The notes: generated by a model not told the origin, from the letters alone. Numbered from the stretch's first letter, positions 39,448 to 48,810 are shown. The stretch is DNA of 64,000 bases from Planifilum fimeticola (GCF_003001905.1 NZ_PVNE01000005.1:1-64000), one strand, 5' to 3'. Numbers and translations are program-made.

Positions 39448-40356
39448 TCAACCTACCGCCGGCAGGCAGGCGGGATGAATGATCGCATGATAACTGCCGT
39501 CTGAGGAAAGGCGACCGCTATCCAGACCGAGCAGCGCCCGCTCCACCTCGTGCCACACCCCGCCGGTGCAGATCATGATTCGATCAGGCTTCAGGGCGAT
39601 CATCATGCCCCCGCGGCTTCCCGCCCCCCGGAAGGGGATGAGCCGGATCCGGGTCATCCACTCCTGCGGAAGGGAAGGCCAGTCGGAGGACCAATCCCCG
39701 TTTTGCGTATAAGCCACCAGCTCGTCGGGAAGGCACGGGGCGACAGCCCTCAATTCCACCATGATGACGGGCGTCCGCGTCAGGGGATCCCGGAGTTGGT
39801 TGCCCGTGTCGATCAAACCGGTGCATTCCAGGCTCTTTCCCCCCAGATCGATGGAGAGGGGAACCAGGAACTGATGAACGGCCTGCCGTTCCTGGAGAGA
39901 GCGGAAAGCGTGGCGCGTGTACAGCCAAACGATCGGAAAGGCAACCAATACGAACAGCCAGGAAACGGGAGAGCCCCATCCCGTGAATTGGGTGAAAAAC
40001 ACTCCTCCCTCCACCTGTCCGCTTCCGGTGACGAAGTAATGCAGGGCGAACATGGCCCCTCCCATCACAAAGGAAACCAGGTAAAACACCACGACGCTCC
40101 GCAAAAAGGCGACGGGAGAGGAAAAACCGAAGGCGGTCCATACCATGATCACCGAAACGAGCACCTTCAGCGGAAGGACGAAGGCGACGGAAAAGACCGG
40201 CCACAGGAGCATGACCGAATATCCCGCCCCGAGGGCGGACGCCAGCAGGATCCGCCACCATCTAGTGGGTTGACGGCGGATGGCCGAGGTCATCCACAGA
40301 ATCAACCCGTCGACGCACAGGTTGAAGAGGAAGACCATGTCCGCATAGATGACCAT
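39448..40356 (-). CDS. spoIIGA: sporulation sigma-E factor-processing peptidase
   Basis: A 302-residue membrane aspartic protease that cleaves pro-SigE after a forespore signal. Five hydrophobic segments fill residues 1-150. The soluble domain has the retropepsin-like motif TGLIDTGNQL, with the catalytic Asp at residue 183, the same position reported for B. subtilis. GGGGGG lies six bases before the ATG. The promoter upstream has the unusual spoIIG architecture (see 40393-40426). Confidence 0.95.
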   Translation of the reverse strand: MVIYADMVFLFNLCVDGLILWMTSAIRRQPTRWWRILLASALGAGYSVMLLWPVFSVAFVLPLKVLVSVIMVWTAFGFSSPVAFLRSVVVFYLVSFVMGGAMFALHYFVTGSGQVEGGVFFTQFTGWGSPVSWLFVLVAFPIVWLYTRHAFRSLQERQAVHQFLVPLSIDLGGKSLECTGLIDTGNQLRDPLTRTPVIMVELRAVAPCLPDELVAYTQNGDWSSDWPSLPQEWMTRIRLIPFRGAGSRGGMMIALKPDRIMICTGGVWHEVERALLGLDSGRLSSDGSYHAIIHPACLPAVG

Positions 40357-40392
40357 CCACTGCCCCCCTTCTCCCGACAGCTTGGTGAAAAC

Positions 40393-40426
40393 AGTATATT
40401 ACAATCTATATTTCAAAGTCTGTCTA
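40393..40426 (-). promoter_or_regulatory. spoIIG-type promoter, 22-bp spacer, with Spo0A-like box
   Basis: TAGACA (40426-40421) and TATACT (40398-40393) are separated by 22 bp, the same odd spacing as the B. subtilis spoIIG promoter, which sigma-A uses only with Spo0A~P. A Spo0A-like box (TGTCTAA on the plus strand, 40421-40427; consensus TGTCGAA) overlaps the -35. Confidence 0.65.
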
Positions 40427-40450
40427 AACTTGCGTTAAAATCCAACTTTT

Positions 40451-40459
40451 TTCGTCGAA
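40451..40459. promoter_or_regulatory. second Spo0A-like box upstream of spoIIGA
   Basis: TTCGTCGAA matches the 0A-box TTTGTCGAA in eight of nine bases. It lies 32 bases upstream of the box over the -35, about three helical turns, so two Spo0A dimers could sit on one face. Confidence 0.5.
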
Positions 40460-40469
40460 CGTTGGGAGT

Positions 40470-40503
40470 AAAAAAACAGCGCCCGCCGATTTTCGGCGGG
40501 CGC
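40470..40503 (-). terminator. terminator of ftsZ
   Basis: A perfect 11-bp stem (GCGCCCGCCGA with TCGGCGGGCGC) and a 3-base loop, followed on the minus strand by TGTTTTTTT. It separates ftsAZ from spoIIGA. Confidence 0.92.
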
Positions 40504-40512
40504 GCCGGCGGG

Positions 40513-41610
40513 CTATTTTTTGCGCCGGGGATTGCGCAGGAAGGTGGGGATGTTCAGATCGTCATTTTCCGAATAGGAGGTGATGACCAACCCCTTGGAG
40601 GGTTTATCGTCCCGCACATCCATGTGCGGTTTTCTCCGCGGAGCCTCCTCCTGGTTTTTATGGTCAAAACCGGTGGCGATCACCGTCACGATGATCTCGT
40701 CCTTGAGATCCTCATTGATCACCGCCCCGAAAATCATGTTCACTTCCGGATCGGCGGCCGACGCGACGATGTCCGCCGATTCATTCACCTCATAGAGGCT
40801 GAGATTGGTTCCCCCGGTGATGTTCATCAGCACCCCCCGGGCCCCGTCAATGGAAGTCTCAAGCAGCGGGCTGCAAATGGCCTTTTTCGCCGCCTCCGCC
40901 GCCCGATTTTCGCCGGTGGCGGTGCCGATCCCCATCAGGGCCGATCCCCGCTCGGTCATGATCGTCTTCACGTCGGCAAAATCGAGGTTGATCAGCCCGG
41001 GAACCGCGATCAGATCCGAGATGCCCTGCACCCCTTGGCGCAACACATTGTCCGCTTCCCTGAAGGCCTCCAGCATCGGAGTATTTTTATCCACGATCTC
41101 CAGCAGGCGATCGTTGGGAATTACGATCAGGGTGTCCACCTTTTCCTTCAGGGCTGCGACGCCCTGCTCGGCCTGGAGCGAACGTTTTCTCCCTTCAAAG
41201 GTGAAGGGACGGGTGACGACTCCGACCGTGAGGGCCCCCAGCTCCCGGGCAATCGCCGCAATCTCAGGAGCGGCTCCTGTCCCTGTTCCTCCGCCCATTC
41301 CGGCGGTCACAAAGACCATATCCGCCCCCTTGAGAACATTTTCAATGCTTTCACGGCTTTCCTCCGCCGCTTTTTTGCCGATCTCCGGGTTTGCCCCGGC
41401 ACCCAACCCTCTCGTCAGCTTTTCCCCGATCTGCAACTTGATCGGAGCCAAGGAGTTGTTGAGCGCCTGGGCATCGGTGTTGACGGCGATAAATTCAACA
41501 CCCTGCACCCCCGCCTCGATCATCCGGTTGACAGCATTGCTGCCGCCCCCGCCGACGCCAATCACTTTGATTTGGGCAATTTGTTCCACATCCATATCAA
41601 ACTCCAACAT
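40513..41610 (-). CDS. ftsZ: cell division GTPase FtsZ
   Basis: The tubulin-like protein that forms the Z ring. It has 365 residues. The nucleotide site opens [17 protein letters not shown]; the GTP loop [10 protein letters not shown] is near residue 104 and the T7 loop [11 protein letters not shown] near 206. The C-terminal grappling peptide [10 protein letters not shown] is intact before a basic tail, where FtsA and SepF bind. GGAGGGACA precedes the chosen ATG. It lies 51 bases after ftsA and ends at a strong terminator. Confidence 0.98.
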   Translation of the reverse strand: MLEFDMDVEQIAQIKVIGVGGGGSNAVNRMIEAGVQGVEFIAVNTDAQALNNSLAPIKLQIGEKLTRGLGAGANPEIGKKAAEESRESIENVLKGADMVFVTAGMGGGTGTGAAPEIAAIARELGALTVGVVTRPFTFEGRKRSLQAEQGVAALKEKVDTLIVIPNDRLLEIVDKNTPMLEAFREADNVLRQGVQGISDLIAVPGLINLDFADVKTIMTERGSALMGIGTATGENRAAEAAKKAICSPLLETSIDGARGVLMNITGGTNLSLYEVNESADIVASAADPEVNMIFGAVINEDLKDEIIVTVIATGFDHKNQEEAPRRKPHMDVRDDKPSKGLVITSYSENDDLNIPTFLRNPRRKK

Positions 41611-41661
41611 CGCATGTCCCTCCATTTTTGTCGATCTCCCGAAGTGTAAAGGATTGCTACT

Positions 41662-42891
41662 TCAGATGAACTCGCTCAACCATTTCTTCATCCGTTCCAG
41701 GGGTGAGGGACCCCGCTGACTCTTCTGCCGGGTGGGTTTTTCCGAACTGGAAGAAACCTGCCGGTTCAGCGGTCCCCTGAGAAGATAATGGACCATGCCC
41801 ACCCCTCCCGTGAATGAGGGATCCTTGACACCCGCTTCCGTCGGGGTGGCGATGCGGACCGCCGGTCCAAGGGACTGATGTGCCACCGTCAACATGTGGG
41901 GAATCGACACCGCCCCACCCGTCAACACATAACCACCGGCTGGTTCACCGGAAAACCCGAGAGATTCGACCCTTTGACGAATCAGATGAAAGATCTCTTC
42001 CACCCGCGGTTCGATGATGTGAGCCAAATCGACTTGGCTTATTGTCTTTTCCCGGTTGCCGATGGACGAAACCGGAAATGTCACATCGCTTGAAGCGTGT
42101 TCGACGGACGCAACCCCGTATTTCCTTTTTAACTGCTCCGCCGTCTCCTTCTGGGTACGAAGTCCAATGGCGATGTCGTTTGTTATGTACTCCCCCCCAA
42201 TCGGAACCACGGCGGTTGCGGCCAAATGACCCTGCTCAAAAATGGCGAGCGAGGTCGTTCCACCTCCGATATCCGCAAAGACGACACCCAGGTTCTTCTC
42301 GTCGGGAGAAAGGCAATATTCGCCGGCTGCAAGGGGAAGCAGGACTATTCCTGCAACTGTGAGGGAGGCTCGTTCCACACAACGCAAGACGTTGTGAATG
42401 ATGGTCTTGGTGCCCGTGACGAGGATGGCATCCACTTCGAGACGAACGCCGATCATGCGGGAGGGATCCCGAATTCCCCTGAGGCCGTCGACGATGAACT
42501 GCTTCGGGACCACTTCGATGATGGCCCGCTCCGGCGGCAACGCAGTCATGCGCGAGGCCTCAAGGACCCGTTCGATGTCGTGACTTCCGATCTCTCGGCT
42601 TTCGCTGGAAACGGCGACAACTCCATGACTGGGCTGCAGAGAGATATGATCCCCGGAAATCCCCACGTACACGTCGGAGATGTCTATCCCAACCATTTGC
42701 TCCGCCTTGTCCACCGCTTCCTGGATGGACTCGACGGTATGGTCGATGTCGATGATCGCTCCCTTCTTCATCCCCCTGGAGATTGCCGAACCGATTCCGG
42801 CAATGTGCGATTTTCCGTTTTCAATTTCGGCCACGATCACTCGTACATTGGATGATCCGATATCTAATGTGGCGATGTAATCTCCGCGCAA
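41662..42891 (-). CDS. ftsA: cell division protein FtsA
   Basis: Actin-like membrane anchor of the Z ring, 409 residues. The phosphate-1 loop is ATLDIGSSNVRVIVAE, the SHS2 domain follows (about 85-165), then VVFADIGGGTTSLAIF and the adenosine motif GYVLTGGAVSIPHM. The last residues (MKKWLSEFI) form the amphipathic membrane helix. The start is TTG with AAGGAGG upstream; longer in-frame readings cross that site. A candidate sigma-H promoter lies 90-120 bases upstream. Confidence 0.96.
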   Translation of the reverse strand: MRGDYIATLDIGSSNVRVIVAEIENGKSHIAGIGSAISRGMKKGAIIDIDHTVESIQEAVDKAEQMVGIDISDVYVGISGDHISLQPSHGVVAVSSESREIGSHDIERVLEASRMTALPPERAIIEVVPKQFIVDGLRGIRDPSRMIGVRLEVDAILVTGTKTIIHNVLRCVERASLTVAGIVLLPLAAGEYCLSPDEKNLGVVFADIGGGTTSLAIFEQGHLAATAVVPIGGEYITNDIAIGLRTQKETAEQLKRKYGVASVEHASSDVTFPVSSIGNREKTISQVDLAHIIEPRVEEIFHLIRQRVESLGFSGEPAGGYVLTGGAVSIPHMLTVAHQSLGPAVRIATPTEAGVKDPSFTGGVGMVHYLLRGPLNRQVSSSSEKPTRQKSQRGPSPLERMKKWLSEFI

Positions 42892-42982
42892 ATGATGGGC
42901 ACCTCCTTGCCCGAAAGTGGTGGTGGAAAATGGGGAGGCGTTTCCCAAAGGGGGGACAAGGGAAACTTTCGCTGGTTCATGT

Positions 42983-43009
42983 ATTCAACACCGGAAAGGG
43001 TTTCCCCTC
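42983..43009 (-). promoter_or_regulatory. candidate sigma-H promoter of ftsA
   Basis: GAGGGGAAA (43009-43001), 11 bases, then GTTGAAT (42989-42983). The sigma-H consensus is RNAGGAWWW, 11-12 bases, RNNGAAT: the -10 fits fully and the -35 in seven of nine positions. In B. subtilis ftsAZ also has a sigma-H promoter that raises FtsZ for polar septation. Confidence 0.5.
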
Positions 43010-43062
43010 TTTCTATCCCTATTTTTTGTTTAAAAGTCCGTAAACAGGTAAAAATTGCCCGC

Positions 43063-43794
43063 CTACTCCCCTCCCCGTCGTTCCGGAACAAAGCGAATCG
43101 AGTCGATGAGATAAAGCGTTCCTGGAGGATGGTGGCGAAAGTCGGAGTACAACTCCATTTTCTTATGAAACTCCTTGATTCTCAACCGGACTTCGTGCCC
43201 CCATCGCGTATGGACGCGAACCACGTCGCGATAGACCGGATCCACTCCGGGACGGATCTCGGAAATCTCCTCCAGCCTGTTCCGGGGCAGGAGCCCCAAT
43301 TCCCGGGCCAATGCCGCCCCTTCCTCCATTTTCGATCCCCAATCGGAAAGGACCGGTACGGAAGGCGGCCGCTCCCCCCAAGGGCGCTTCGTCAAAAACC
43401 GACCGTTGGCGAGAACGGGAACCAGCTTGTCCTCCTGCTTCCAGAGGGCAACCTGACGGCTTTCCCTGATGCGGATTCGGATCGTCCCCGGGAAGGACTT
43501 GTCCACCGTCGCATCGTCGATTTCAGGCATATCCTCGAGGACCTGTTCCGCCCTTCGGGCATTCCATCGAAAAAAAGAAGCCCCCTTTTTCAGGCGGATT
43601 TCATCCAGGATTTCCTGTTTGCTCAGCAAACGATTTCCTTCAATGACGATTGTTTCCACTTTTCCCAATGGAGAGTGCAAAAAAAAGGCGATCAACAGCG
43701 AGGTGAAAAAAAGAAGGGTGAAGGGAACGGCCCATCGGGACGGGGGAGGGTTCTGCCCGGGAAGTTCCCGGTAAGGCGGCACCCGATCGTCCAT
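43063..43794 (-). CDS. divIB: cell division protein DivIB/FtsQ
   Basis: A 243-residue bitopic divisome protein that works with FtsL and DivIC to activate septal wall synthesis. One transmembrane helix (about residues 21-40) follows a short cytoplasmic tail. A POTRA domain comes next (VETIVIEGNRLLSKQEIL, then FPGTIRIRIRESRQVA), then the FtsQ beta domain. GGGGG lies about ten bases before the ATG. Its place after murA and before ftsA fits; the ylxW, ylxX and sbp genes usual in Bacillus are absent. Confidence 0.92.
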   Translation of the reverse strand: MDDRVPPYRELPGQNPPPSRWAVPFTLLFFTSLLIAFFLHSPLGKVETIVIEGNRLLSKQEILDEIRLKKGASFFRWNARRAEQVLEDMPEIDDATVDKSFPGTIRIRIRESRQVALWKQEDKLVPVLANGRFLTKRPWGERPPSVPVLSDWGSKMEEGAALARELGLLPRNRLEEISEIRPGVDPVYRDVVRVHTRWGHEVRLRIKEFHKKMELYSDFRHHPPGTLYLIDSIRFVPERRGGE

Positions 43795-43928
43795 TGCGCA
43801 TTTTCCCCCTTTGCCCCATTCTGCCACAGGGGCAACGCTGCGGCTTTTCCCCAGCTTAATTCAAAAAAACGGAAATTGTCAAGCCCGCCCAGGGCACAAA
43901 AAACAGCTGCACGTAGCGTGCCGCTGTG

Positions 43929-45197
43929 TCAATCGGAATCGGAACGAGAATTTCGGTAAATTCTTCCTCCCAGGGAACTTAGCATTTCTTCCAATCCTTC
44001 ATATCCCCGGTCAATGTGTTGAACGCCGCCGACCCGGGTGACTCCCCTCGCGGACAGGCCCGCGACCACCAGAGCCGCTCCCGCCCGCAGATCGGTCGCT
44101 TCCACATCCGCACCGGTCAGATGGGGAACCCCGCGAATCCAAACGGTATTGCCTTCCACCGTCAAGTCGGCTCCCATACGTGCCAACTCGCTGACATGCT
44201 TCAGTCGGGCGTCGAAGATCCGCTCGCAAATGACGCTGGTCCCATCCGCCAGGCAGAGGAAGGCCATCATTTGCGGCTGCATGTCGGTGGGAAAACCGGG
44301 ATAGGGCTGGGTTTCGATCCGTCCCACCGCCCGGTGGCGGCCGTCGGATCGAATGCGGATCGCATCCCCGTCGGGGCTGACGCTCACACCCGCCTTGTTC
44401 AGCAGGTGTAGGGTGTAACGGAGATGATCGGGAATCGTGTTGGTCAGCGTCACCTCGCCCCCCGCAGCCGCCGCAGCCACGGCCAGGGTTCCGGCAACGA
44501 TGCGGTCCGGGATGATTTCGTGGGAAGCGGGGTGAAGCTCCCGAACCCCATGAATGATGATCGTGTCCGTCCCGGCCCCTTGGACATCCGCACCCATCCG
44601 GTTCAAAAAGGACTGGAGATCGACAATCTCCGGCTCCCGCGCGGCGTTGCGGATCACCGTCGTGCCCTCCGCCTTCACCGCCGCCAGCATGACATTTTCC
44701 GTGGCTCCCACGCTGGGAGTTTTAAAGTGAATCGTCGCCCCGGTCAATTTGCTGGCGGAACAGCGGATCAGGCCGTCCTTCTCCTCAATATGCGCCCCCA
44801 AGCTCTGCAAACCGTAGAGATGGAGATCGATGGGACGGCTGCCGATGGCGCATCCTCCCGGACGAGTCACGCTCACTTCCCCCAACCGGGACAGCAGCGG
44901 CCCCATCAGAAAGATGGAAGAACGCATCTGACGCATCAAAACATCGGGAATGTGACAGGTCCGCAGCGTGGATGCATCCACCTGGATCCGGGTTCCGGCC
45001 CTCGAAAAGCGGGCGCCCAGCGCTCCCAAAATGCGGCCCATCACTTCGATGTCCTTCAACCGGGGAACATCGTGAATTTCATGAATGCCTCCGGTCAGAA
45101 GCGTGGCAGCCAGGATGGGCAGGGCCGCGTTTTTGGCACCATGGATGCGGACCGTTCCGTACAGAGGTTTTCCGCCTTCAATGACAAATTGTTCCAA
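43929..45197 (-). CDS. murA: UDP-GlcNAc 1-carboxyvinyltransferase
   Basis: First committed enzyme of peptidoglycan synthesis; it adds enolpyruvate from PEP to UDP-GlcNAc. The 422-residue protein has the substrate Lys-Asn in HGAKNAALPIL and the catalytic, fosfomycin-target cysteine in RPGGCAIGSRPID. LPILAATLL and PGFPTDMQPQMMA are also family motifs. The start is TTG after GGGGGTGG, the only choice giving the standard N-terminus. It is placed between murB and divIB; B. subtilis has murAA elsewhere. Confidence 0.96.
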   Translation of the reverse strand: MEQFVIEGGKPLYGTVRIHGAKNAALPILAATLLTGGIHEIHDVPRLKDIEVMGRILGALGARFSRAGTRIQVDASTLRTCHIPDVLMRQMRSSIFLMGPLLSRLGEVSVTRPGGCAIGSRPIDLHLYGLQSLGAHIEEKDGLIRCSASKLTGATIHFKTPSVGATENVMLAAVKAEGTTVIRNAAREPEIVDLQSFLNRMGADVQGAGTDTIIIHGVRELHPASHEIIPDRIVAGTLAVAAAAAGGEVTLTNTIPDHLRYTLHLLNKAGVSVSPDGDAIRIRSDGRHRAVGRIETQPYPGFPTDMQPQMMAFLCLADGTSVICERIFDARLKHVSELARMGADLTVEGNTVWIRGVPHLTGADVEATDLRAGAALVVAGLSARGVTRVGGVQHIDRGYEGLEEMLSSLGGRIYRNSRSDSD

Positions 45198-45423
45198 TGT
45201 TCCACCCCCGTTTACAAATCCGCCGTCAGCCCCCTCCCAAACGGCCCAGGATCGCAAGGCAAGCGCAGCTGATCCCCCCTTGATGGGGGTGGACAGAACA
45301 ACCCTTTTCGGTGCAATGAGAGGCACATGCAGCGATGCTCATCCTGCAGGCTTCGGTTCATGTCTTCGACATTGTACCGAATTCTGGTTGGCATACCCCT
45401 GAGTCTTCACTGTTCCCCGGTTT

Positions 45424-46347
45424 TCAGGAGTGGGGAGCGTCGGCCTCGCCCACCACTTGCACTTCCGTCTTTAACCTCACACCGAATCGCTCTTCAACGG
45501 TACGGACGATGTGGTCGATCAACGCCAGCACGTCCGTTGCCGTGGCTTGCCCGCGATTGATGATGAAGTTGGCATGCTGGGTCGACACTTCGGCATCTCC
45601 TACGCGATAACCCTTCAGTCCCGATGCCTCGATCAGACGCCCAGCATGATCGCCCGGTGGATTGCGGAAGACGCTTCCCGCGCAGGGATATTGAAGGGGT
45701 TGAGTTTGCTTGCGCCGGTCCCTGTAACGGGCCATTTCAGAGGCGATTTTTTGAGGATCTCCGTAGGCCAGCTGAAAGGATGCTTCCGTGACAATCCCCT
45801 GCACTTTTCCTTGCAACACGGACGTTCGATAGCGGAACCCCAACTCCTCCTTGCTGAAAACGACCCGTTCCCCCGTACCCAGGATCATCTCTGCAGAAGT
45901 TAAAACCCGGGAGGTTTCGGACCCGTGGGCGCCGGCGTTCATGCAAACGGCGCCCCCCACCGTGCCGGGAATTCCTTCGGCGAACTCCAGCCCGGTCAAG
46001 CCCTGTCGCGCCGTCTGACGCGACAGCTTGATCAGCGAACAGCCCCCACCTGCGACAACCCGGGTGCCATCAATCGAGAGACCGTCCAGTCCCTCTCCGA
46101 TCTTGAATACGACACCGCGGATTCCACCATCCCGGACCAACAAGTTGGAACCGCGTCCGATCACCCGCCACGGAAGTCCGTGTTTGCGGACGATGTGCAT
46201 CGCCCGTTCCAGTTCCTCTTTGCTTCGGGGATAGATGAAGAGGTCGGCAGGCCCTCCTACTCTCCACGTGGTGTGTTGGGACAAAGGTTCATCGACGCGA
46301 ACATCCCTTACCCCTGCATCAATCAATTCCCGGACGATCGGTTTCAC
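45424..46347 (-). CDS. murB: UDP-N-acetylenolpyruvoylglucosamine reductase
   Basis: Reduces the MurA product to UDP-MurNAc with NADPH and FAD. At 307 residues it is the short type II MurB. FAD-binding motifs include VIGRGSNLLVRDGGIRGV and GIPGTVGGAVCMNAGAHG. The catalytic serine lies in CAGSVFRNPPGDHAGRLIE and the acid in the C-terminal VGDAEVSTQHANFIIN region. The start is GTG after AAGGGGGG. The 226 bases between it and murA hold only a small hairpin-like stretch. Confidence 0.96.
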   Translation of the reverse strand: MKPIVRELIDAGVRDVRVDEPLSQHTTWRVGGPADLFIYPRSKEELERAMHIVRKHGLPWRVIGRGSNLLVRDGGIRGVVFKIGEGLDGLSIDGTRVVAGGGCSLIKLSRQTARQGLTGLEFAEGIPGTVGGAVCMNAGAHGSETSRVLTSAEMILGTGERVVFSKEELGFRYRTSVLQGKVQGIVTEASFQLAYGDPQKIASEMARYRDRRKQTQPLQYPCAGSVFRNPPGDHAGRLIEASGLKGYRVGDAEVSTQHANFIINRGQATATDVLALIDHIVRTVEERFGVRLKTEVQVVGEADAPHS

Positions 46348-46469
46348 CGGCGTGCCCCCCTTCGCGTTCCCCCTGCGGGATCCATTGAATCGAGCGCGGT
46401 TTACGATATTTTATGCCCCGCATCGCTTTTTGTGACGAAAGCCCATTGGGACCGAGTCCAATTTTGCCC

Positions 46470-47573
46470 CTAGCGGCAGATCCTTTCCAATTCATCCACC
46501 AACACCTCCGCCGCCTTCGGCCGGCCGAGAATTTTGGCCTGATCCCCCATCGAACGGAGTTTCAACGGATCCTTCATAATGTCCGAAATCTCTCTCCACA
46601 GATTTTCTGCCGTGCATTCCTTCTCCAGAATCACTCGCGCGGCACCCTGCTCTTCCAGCCAGCGGGCGTTGGCTTCCTGGTGATTGTTGGTCACATAGGG
46701 TGAGGGTATCAATATGGAGGGAATGCCGAGGGCGGTCAATTCGGCGAGAGTGGAGGCACCCGCCCGGCCGACCACCAACGAAGTGGTTGCCAAGACATCC
46801 GGCATATCGTAGATGAACGGCACCACCCGGAGATTTCCGGGAGCTCGTCCATCCAGCCTGCGCTGGATCTCCTCGAAGTGAATCTCACCGGTTACGTAAA
46901 CAAAATGAACGTCCGGAAGCTCCTCCATCCGCGGAACCATTTGCATTACCGCCTCATTGATCGGGCGGGCGCCCCGGCTTCCTCCGACAAAGAGAACGAT
47001 CGGCTTGTCGGAACCTTCGAGTCCCAAGGATTTTCTGCCCTTTTCGGCATCTCCGTGAATCACTTCGGTCGCCCGGGGATTTCCCGTGTGGACGAGGCGT
47101 TTCGCATGTTCCAGATAGGCTTCGGAACTGGAAAAGCTCACGGCGGTGACATCGGCATATCGCGCCAAAAATCGCGTGGTCAGGCCCGGAACAACGTTCT
47201 GTTCATGGATCAGGGTGGGAATGTCCAGGCGATGGGCGGCAAAAACCGCCGGACCGCTGACGTAACCCCCCGTTCCGACGACCACGTCCGGACGGAACTC
47301 CCTGAGAAGCTCCTTGGAACGCTTCACTGCCCGCACGAATTTGCTGACCGTGCGCAGATTGTCCAAGGAAAGCGATCGCTTGAAACCCTGGATCTTCACG
47401 GTGTAAAAAGCAATATCCCCCGAGCGGGGAACGATCCGGGCCTCCAAACCGTTCTCGGTGCCGATGTAGGCGATCTTCACGTCGGGATAACGCCTGCGTA
47501 CGGCATTGGCAACAGCCAATGCGGGATAGATATGTCCACCCGTTCCTCCGCCGGAAAGCAAGATTCTCTTCAT
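46470..47573 (-). CDS. murG: lipid II-forming GlcNAc transferase
   Basis: Adds GlcNAc to lipid I on the inner membrane face to make lipid II. The 367-residue GT-B protein has the N-terminal loop LSGGGTGGHIYPALA, VGTGGYVSGP, HEQNVVPGLT, VGGSRGARPIN and the donor site VGRAGASTLAELTALGIPSILIPSP. GGGGGATC precedes the ATG. Length and motif order are normal. Confidence 0.97.
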   Translation of the reverse strand: MKRILLSGGGTGGHIYPALAVANAVRRRYPDVKIAYIGTENGLEARIVPRSGDIAFYTVKIQGFKRSLSLDNLRTVSKFVRAVKRSKELLREFRPDVVVGTGGYVSGPAVFAAHRLDIPTLIHEQNVVPGLTTRFLARYADVTAVSFSSSEAYLEHAKRLVHTGNPRATEVIHGDAEKGRKSLGLEGSDKPIVLFVGGSRGARPINEAVMQMVPRMEELPDVHFVYVTGEIHFEEIQRRLDGRAPGNLRVVPFIYDMPDVLATTSLVVGRAGASTLAELTALGIPSILIPSPYVTNNHQEANARWLEEQGAARVILEKECTAENLWREISDIMKDPLKLRSMGDQAKILGRPKAAEVLVDELERICR

Positions 47574-47712
47574 GACGATCCCCCATATTCTTTTAATCGG
47601 GAAGGGCGCCTCGATTGTTTCCCCGCTTTTCAGCCAATCGCTTCGAAGCGGCGAGAGGGGGTGAGGCATTCCCTCGGAACGCCCCTTGCGGAAAACGTCC
47701 TTTTCTCCTCTT

Positions 47713-48810
47713 CTAACGAATCGTTCGGGAGAGGTTGAGCAGAATGCCGGCCCCTGTCAGCGTCAAAATGAGAGACGACCCTCCGTAGCTGAGAAAAGGA
47801 AGGGTGATTCCCGTGATGGGAAAGGCTCCGGTCACCACTCCGATATTGATGATGGCCTGGATGGCGATCATCGCCGACACCCCGACGGCCAACAACGCGC
47901 TGAAGCGATCCGGTGCGGCGATGGCCACCCTGAGGCCCCGCCAAACCAGCACGGCGAACAGGAGGATCACCGTGCCGGCGCCCAAAAAACCCAACTCCTC
48001 GGCCAAAATGGAAAAAATGAAATCCGTGTGAGGCTCAGGCAAATAGAGGTGTTTCTGCCGGCTCATCCCCAACCCGAGGCCGAACAACCCTCCGGGACCG
48101 ACCGCATAGAGGGATTGAATCACCTGATAGCCCGCTCCCAGGGGATCCTGCCACGGATTGAGGAAGGCGGCGATCCGCTGGATCCGGTACGGAGCGGCCA
48201 GCACGAGCCCCGCAAAGCCGGCCAGCCCCACCATGGCCAAACCGATCAGGTGCTTCATGCGGGCACCGGCGCAAAAGATCATCACAATGCCCGTTCCCAC
48301 GAGCACCGCTCCGGTCCCCAGATCCGGCTGCAACATGATCAATCCGAACGCGGCTCCAATGACGGAAAGGGGTAAAAGCAGACCGCGGAAAAAGGAATGG
48401 AGGCGAGAGGCATTTTCCGAGAGATAGCGGGCCAGAAAGGCGATCATGCCCAGTTTGGTAAATTCCGACGGCTGGATGCTGAAGGCGCCGATCCCCAGCC
48501 AACTGCGGGCGCCGTTGCGCAGTATCCCCACTCCCGGGATCAGCACCACCAACAACAGGAGAAAACATAAAAGAAGACCCGGTTTGGCCCACCTGACAAA
48601 CAGCTTCGGATCGACCTGGGCGGTGAGGAACATCAGAAAAACGCCCACGGCCGCAAACAGAAGCTGCCTCTTGGCGTAATACAAACTGTCCCCGTAATTG
48701 TGATGAGCATAGGCGGCGCTGGCGCTGTATACCATGATCACCCCGATGGTCACCAAAAGCAGAATGGCGATGATGATCACGAAATCCGGAGACGTCCGAT
48801 TTTTGGACAT
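47713..48810 (-). CDS. spoVE: SEDS-family peptidoglycan glycosyltransferase (SpoVE/FtsW)
   Basis: A 365-residue, ten-helix lipid II polymerase. Seen: VYSASAAYA near the N-terminus, GARSWLGIGAFSIQPSEFTKLGMI with the catalytic Asp region LMLQPDLGTG, the GLGLGMSRQKHLYLPEPHTDFIFSILAEELGF loop region, and LPFLSYGGSS. In Bacillus the gene at this place is spoVE (spore cortex) and the vegetative ftsW lies elsewhere; this one may serve one or both roles. Its likely partner transpeptidases are SpoVD and PbpB upstream. Confidence 0.93.
   Translation of the reverse strand: MSKNRTSPDFVIIIAILLLVTIGVIMVYSASAAYAHHNYGDSLYYAKRQLLFAAVGVFLMFLTAQVDPKLFVRWAKPGLLLCFLLLLVVLIPGVGILRNGARSWLGIGAFSIQPSEFTKLGMIAFLARYLSENASRLHSFFRGLLLPLSVIGAAFGLIMLQPDLGTGAVLVGTGIVMIFCAGARMKHLIGLAMVGLAGFAGLVLAAPYRIQRIAAFLNPWQDPLGAGYQVIQSLYAVGPGGLFGLGLGMSRQKHLYLPEPHTDFIFSILAEELGFLGAGTVILLFAVLVWRGLRVAIAAPDRFSALLAVGVSAMIAIQAIINIGVVTGAFPITGITLPFLSYGGSSLILTLTGAGILLNLSRTIR

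Noticed and set aside
39550-41649. 699-codon open frame on the plus strand across spoIIGA and ftsZ
   Set aside because: It lies antisense to two conserved genes and the intervening terminator, has Pro/His/Arg-rich low-complexity composition, and no ribosome site. High GC makes such antisense frames common here.
45212-45394. Possible 50-60 residue gene between murA and murB on the minus strand
   Set aside because: A Cys-containing short frame exists but has no ribosome site and its end overlaps the murA start region; not supported.
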